64,000 bases of DNA from Chitinophaga terrae (ex Kim and Jung 2007). Lineage in GTDB: Bacteria; Bacteroidota; Bacteroidia; Chitinophagales; Chitinophagaceae. The notes under the pieces were generated by a model, which saw only the letters and a program-made list of their open reading frames with translations, was not told where the DNA came from and made no database searches. The translations under genes were made by a program, and so were the position numbers. The stretch lies in NCBI RefSeq assembly GCF_900107795.1, contig NZ_FNRL01000019.1, positions 59,401 to 123,400 of the forward strand. Reading direction: 5' to 3'. Numbering within the stretch: position 1 is the first letter of the stretch; the number at the start of each line of letters is the position of its first letter. Positions 60,428-64,000 of the stretch are shown here, one piece after another.

Positions 60428-60560
60428 GGAACTTCTTAATCTATCTCCTTTCCGAAATCCTTAAATAGTTTCAATTGTTGGAATCGATTAATTTGTATTT
60501 TTATGTTGCAGCAAGTTACCCTCTGCAAATTGGATTGGCAATCTAACAAATCGCATCAGA

Positions 60561-61295
60561 ATGAATTATAAGGAAATACCTCCAAGTTCAGTCTTAGCAC
60601 CCTATATTCATACATTCTGGGAGTTAACAGGTGAGAAGACGGATAAACAATGGGAAAGAAATTTTCCCGATGGATGTGCGGGGATAGTCGTTAACTTAGG
60701 CGATACATGCATTACAGATAACGGACTAACCAAAATGGATTTTGGGAAAACCTACGCCGTAGGCGCAATGACTTCTTATAAAGATAGTTTCATAAAGAAT
60801 GATACGCACTTGTTTGGCGTGTGTTTGAAACCGGGAGCATTCTCCAACTTTTACAATTTTGCTCCACAAAGTGAAATACTGGATCAAACCATTCAATTCG
60901 GGATGGAATATGCATGCAATATTGATAAATTCATTAAAGATCCTATCCGGTTTTTGAATGGGTTTTTCATTGAGAGGTTGCAAAGAAGGAGAGGAGGTTT
61001 AGAATCGGTCATTGAAGATATACATCAAACAAAAGGGCAGGTTGGTATAAGTGAGATCGCCAAAAAGAATTTCATAACTGTAAGGCAATTAGAGCGAAAA
61101 TTCAAGACGCATTTAGGTGTAAGTCCCAAAGAATATGCTAATGTAGTCCGGTTTCAATATGCATTGTCTAAGATCCGGGAAACGGGGCGGGAAATGAGTT
61201 TATTGGATATAGCTATTGAATGCGGGTATTATGACCATTCTCATTTGGCAAACGATATAAAAAAGAACACCGGGATGGTTCCTTCTCAATTTTAA
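60561..61295 (+). CDS. AraC-family transcriptional regulator (DUF6597-type N domain)
   Basis: A 244-residue protein. The N-terminal domain (PPSSVLAPYIHTFWELTGE, KPGAFSNFYNF) is the DUF6597-type sensing region. The C-terminal ~90 residues are an AraC double HTH (GISEIAKKNFITVRQLERKF and SLLDIAIECGYYDHSHLAND). It may control the DHFR-family gene that starts 69 bases downstream on the same strand. The effector is unknown. Confidence 0.88.
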   Translation: MNYKEIPPSSVLAPYIHTFWELTGEKTDKQWERNFPDGCAGIVVNLGDTCITDNGLTKMDFGKTYAVGAMTSYKDSFIKNDTHLFGVCLKPGAFSNFYNFAPQSEILDQTIQFGMEYACNIDKFIKDPIRFLNGFFIERLQRRRGGLESVIEDIHQTKGQVGISEIAKKNFITVRQLERKFKTHLGVSPKEYANVVRFQYALSKIRETGREMSLLDIAIECGYYDHSHLANDIKKNTGMVPSQF

Positions 61296-61364
61296 TTTGT
61301 CGCATTTTTCCAAAGTTTTAATGGTTATCAAAATTAACTTTGCATATCATTAATATATAAGTAA

Positions 61365-61913
61365 ATGCGTAAATTATCTTTATTCATCGCGACAAGCCTG
61401 GATGGTTACATTGCAAAGCCGAATGACGACCTACGTTTCCTGAAGCTCGTGGAAAAAGAAGGCGAAGATTATGGTTATGCCCGGTTTTCAAGTACGATCG
61501 ATACAATAATCGTTGGTAGAAAAACCTATGACTATGTGCTGAAAGAGATCGGCCCCTCGCATTACGACAACGGGCAAAGAGACGTGTATGTCATAACAAG
61601 ATCTCAAAGGCCGGGCGTGGGTAGAACAACTTTTTATACCGGAAGTTTAACTGAACTCGTTAAACAACTGAAATCCGGAGAAGGGAAAGGTATTTATTGT
61701 GATGGAGGAGCAGAAATAATAAATGAGTTATTAAACCAGGAGCAGGTAGATGAGTTTACAATTTCGATCATACCAGTTCTGTTAGGCAATGGAACAAGGT
61801 TGTTCAAAGACGGAAGACCTGAACAATTACTTGACCTCATCGATGTGAAAACATTTGATACCGGGTTAACACAATTGTATTTCAGTAAGAAACAATCAGC
61901 CGTTAAGCAATAA
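61365..61913 (+). CDS. dihydrofolate reductase family (RibD C-terminal-like) protein
   Basis: A 182-residue protein with the RibD_C/DHFR-like fold. LSLFIATSLDGYIAKPNDDL is the opening motif, TIIVGRKTYDYVL the NADP-binding segment, and YCDGGAEIINELLNQEQVDEFTISIIPVLLGNGTRLF the closing block. Such 'YwjB/YyaP-like' reductases are common in accessory DNA and have uncertain substrates. It follows the AraC regulator and is likely in its control circuit. Confidence 0.87.
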   Translation: MRKLSLFIATSLDGYIAKPNDDLRFLKLVEKEGEDYGYARFSSTIDTIIVGRKTYDYVLKEIGPSHYDNGQRDVYVITRSQRPGVGRTTFYTGSLTELVKQLKSGEGKGIYCDGGAEIINELLNQEQVDEFTISIIPVLLGNGTRLFKDGRPEQLLDLIDVKTFDTGLTQLYFSKKQSAVKQ

Positions 61914-61919
61914 CAGTAC

Positions 61920-61965
61920 ATATGATTGCGATATTATTATTTTGATAATTTTATCGCAATCATAT
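61920..61965. terminator. bidirectional hairpin between convergent genes
   Basis: A perfect 13-bp stem ATATGATTGCGAT (61920-61932) / ATCGCAATCATAT (61953-61965) with a T/A-rich 20-base loop. It lies between the DHFR-family gene and the convergent barrel-like gene. Confidence 0.75.
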
Positions 61966-61978
61966 ATTAACGTGTTAC

Positions 61979-62503
61979 CTAGAAAGATAAACCAAACTGA
62001 AATCCTACCCCCACAGTAGATGGTAAATTGTTTCCAAACCTTGCAGGAATAGGTAAGGCAATGAAATAGCTGTGATCCTTTTTCTTCACTATCACCTTGT
62101 TTAGAACAGCCGTAACGCCATACCTGCCGCTGGTTTCAAGCGCCGCCCTGTTGGCAAGCGTGAAACCATTCCCCAACCCGATCAACAGCCCGGGATGCAG
62201 TAACAGCTTGCTCATCTTGCTTGTGCCATTGCCGGTTGTTATGATACCAACGGTCTCAAAAGAAAATCCAACTCGTTGGCTTTTCCATAGATTGATACCC
62301 GTAACTAATCCGCCGGTATAGGCGCCATTGAAGTTGAATTTCGCTCCATCATTTCCGAAAGTAACAATAGGGTGCATTATTCCGGCATACCCAGTTACCC
62401 TGATGGTGTTGACATTGGCATTAGACTGTTGGGCAAGTAATTGCGATGCTGGCGTCAGCATCGATAGGAGCAAGGTAAATTTTACTACAGTTGTATTTTT
62501 CAT
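61979..62503 (-). CDS. exported protein, possible outer-membrane beta-barrel
   Basis: A 174-residue protein. The signal peptide is residues 1-25 (ending SQLLAQ), followed by beta-strand-like alternation: RVTGYAGIMHPIVTFG, AYTGGLVTGINLWKSQRVGFS, HSYFIALPIPARFG and TVGVGFQFGLSF. The final aromatic residue (Phe) is typical of BamA substrates. No family is recognised. It is a single-gene unit in the accessory stretch. Confidence 0.6.
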   Translation of the reverse strand: MKNTTVVKFTLLLSMLTPASQLLAQQSNANVNTIRVTGYAGIMHPIVTFGNDGAKFNFNGAYTGGLVTGINLWKSQRVGFSFETVGIITTGNGTSKMSKLLLHPGLLIGLGNGFTLANRAALETSGRYGVTAVLNKVIVKKKDHSYFIALPIPARFGNNLPSTVGVGFQFGLSF

Positions 62504-62734
62504 AACTGCAATACTAGTTACCCGGTTGCGTCGGAAATAGAACAGAATTATCTTTTTGAATGATATTTACTTTTTTGAGATGATTTAGTTGATGTTTTTC
62601 CTGCCTGTTGTATCAGGGCCGCCTTCAGCAGGGATTTTTTTTAATCTTTATTGCAACAAAATACCGGGTTTATCATAGTTCCAAAATGATCCTGGATGGC
62701 ACCGCATTTGAGGAAACAGCATTAAAAAAATCAC

Positions 62735-63562
62735 ATGAAAGCTCCTCAGGTTAATTACAAAACGGTGGCGCTGAATGGCCTGGATATTTTTTATAGAGAA
62801 GCTGGCAATCCCGCAGCCCCGGCCATCCTGCTGCTTCACGGATATCCAAACTCTTCCTTTCTGTTCAGGAATTTAATACCGGTCCTGGCGGCTGAAAACT
62901 ATTATGTGATTGCGCCGGATTTTCCGGGATTTGGTTATAGCAGCTATCCTGCTGCGGATGAGTTTCAGTATACTTTCGAGAATTACAGCAAGGTATTGTC
63001 TGAATTTGTAGAGAAGATGCAGTTGAAAAAGTTTGCTGTATTTCTGCATGATTATGGTTCGGTGATTGGCATGCGCATGGTGTTGATGCATCCTGAAAAG
63101 ATCACCGCGTTGATATTCCAGGATAGTAATGCTTACGAAGAAGGATTGGGAAAAGAGTGGGATGCCAGCAAAGCGTATTGGGATAATCCGACGGCTGAAA
63201 ATAGAAAGGCAATAGGAGAATTCCTGAATTTCGAAGGTTGCCGCGCACAATACCTGGCAGGTGTGCCAGAGGATCAGATCTCCCTGTTTACACCGGATAC
63301 ATGGACGCTTGACTGGACTTTCATGAATCGCCCCGGTCATATAGAAAACCTGTTTTCCCTATTTGAAGATTATAAACACAACAGGGTTTATTTCCCCAGG
63401 TTCCAGGAATTTTTCCGGAAGGTCCGGCCGCCAATGCTGGTGATCTGGGGCAAGCATGACGCCTACTACAGCGTTGCGGAGGCAACCTGTTATAAAAGAG
63501 ATAATCCGGATACCGAAGTTCATGTTTTCAGTGCGGAGAAGGAATCCGCAAACAGCAGATGA
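62735..63562 (+). pseudogene. alpha/beta hydrolase (epoxide hydrolase/dehalogenase-like), C-terminus lost
   Basis: A 275-residue frame. The oxyanion region is HGYPNSS (35-41), the Asp106 nucleophile sits in LHDYGSVIG (Asp as in epoxide hydrolases and haloalkane dehalogenases), and Asp242 in WGKHDAYYS may serve as acid residue. After VHVFSA the expected catalytic His segment (usually GHF with about 25 residues more) is missing; instead the frame ends EKESANSR. The break is near 63535. Either a 3' truncation or rearrangement, so the protein is probably inactive. An IS4-type element begins ~135 bases further on. Confidence 0.65.
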
Positions 63563-63697
63563 TCATCAAAAACAATTGCGATCGCGTCCATTTTTTCCAT
63601 AAATGCACCAAATGTAGCAAAACTATGGGATTCGATTAATACGATGCTGATTTAATCGCATGTTTATAGCATTAACAATGTGATTTCTTATCACCAT

Positions 63698-64000
63698 TGT
63701 CCGACTAAAATAATGTTTTAGGATGAAAAAAGGCAGTTCCGAAGAACCGCCCAATTTGGTAAGTTTGAGTTACCACACTTAAAATTACCATGGGCGAAAA
63801 TAAAAGTTTTTCCGGACAGCCGGTATTATCTCAAATATTAGATGTAATACCCAGTGCTATAATCAATGCGGCAAACAGAAAGCATCAATCAAACCGTTAT
63901 TATAAGCGCTTACCCTTGCGGGTTCATTTGGTAAGCCTTCTGTATGGGGTGTTCAGTTACTGTAACGGGCTGCGGGAGCTATGCGAGGGGCTGTTGGCCT
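63698..64000 (+). mobile_element. left part of an IS4-family insertion sequence
   Basis: A probable left end starts around TGTCCGACTAAAAT (63698), followed by a short leader with the hairpin GGCAGTTC-CGAA-GAACCGCC (about 63742-63761) and then the transposase start. The right end is beyond the window, so the terminal repeat could not be confirmed. Confidence 0.6.
63790..64000 (+). CDS. IS4-family transposase (DUF4372 N-terminal domain), 3' partial
   Basis: Starts MGENKSFSGQPVLSQILDV and goes on with a YYKRLPLRVHLVSLLYG segment and YCNGLRELCEGL at the right edge. This is the N-terminal DUF4372 pattern of IS4-type DDE transposases: short helix 'QLLDFIP', basic loop and hydrophobic helix followed by 'LRDL'. 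The catalytic DDE part lies outside the window. Confidence 0.8.
   Translation, partial: MGENKSFSGQPVLSQILDVIPSAIINAANRKHQSNRYYKRLPLRVHLVSLLYGVFSYCNGLRELCEGLLA

Noticed and set aside
57625..64000. Attachment-site duplicate of the tRNA-Leu 3' end
   Set aside because: No second copy of the tRNA end was seen in the window, so an integrative element cannot be claimed.

Overview
The window reads as chromosomal DNA of a Bacteroidota bacterium, most like the Chitinophagaceae (Chitinophaga and relatives). Pointers are a DUF6089 outer-membrane protein, a DUF6265 protein, GH20 and GH29 glycosidases with signal peptides, long-form UbiD, a sufABCDSE-type operon, TAnnTTTG-like -7 promoter elements and few Shine-Dalgarno sites. 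This placement is inference from gene content; no 16S or similar marker is present.

Layout. 1-5.7 kb: a 5'-truncated SDR-type epimerase, two small unknown proteins, a hybrid sensor kinase translationally coupled to a SMUG2-type DNA glycosylase, and a YdcF/DUF218 protein. 5.8-14.3 kb: an SDR protein, a SAM-I riboswitch with terminator controlling a PLP trans-sulfuration enzyme, a dicarboxylate symporter, a BOF protein, a TauE/SafE exporter, a CNNM/CorC protein, a pirin and small proteins. 14.5-16 kb: a GH20 hexosaminidase. 16.1-26.3 kb, minus strand: a six-gene cluster (SWIM, DUF5691, MoxR AAA+ ATPase, DUF5682, VWA, DUF4132) whose members match the E. coli yehQ/L/M/P/I set. This is the best candidate for a little-described multi-gene machine. 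26.5-33.8 kb: a suf Fe-S operon headed by a flavoprotein, with a divergent SufR-like Fe-S regulator. 33.8-35.3 kb: an EamA half-transporter and two GNATs. 35.5-43.1 kb: a two-component system followed by a CzcCBA/HME-RND efflux operon. Direct repeats with exact 11-bp spacing precede both promoters. 43.2-57.4 kb: housekeeping and membrane genes (AI-2E, DUF6089, UbiD, RF3, MacB-like permease, TsaD, GH29, TrmN6, a saccharopine/alanine dehydrogenase-like enzyme). 57.5 kb: tRNA-Leu(CAA). 57.6-64 kb: visibly AT-richer accessory DNA ending in an alpha/beta hydrolase cut off before its catalytic His and the left part of an IS4-type element.

A second theme is a family of long palindromic repeats with arms like TTTCACGCAAAGG...GCAAAG. 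Four copies lie in the window, each at the 3' junction of a convergent gene pair. They abut the stop codons (13.3 and 49.0 kb), fill the gap (14.4 kb) or run into the ORFs so that both proteins end in repeat-encoded tails (8.2 kb). Other convergent junctions have simple hairpins (43.15, 61.94 kb) or a near-zero gap. No CRISPR array, rRNA or replication origin was seen.
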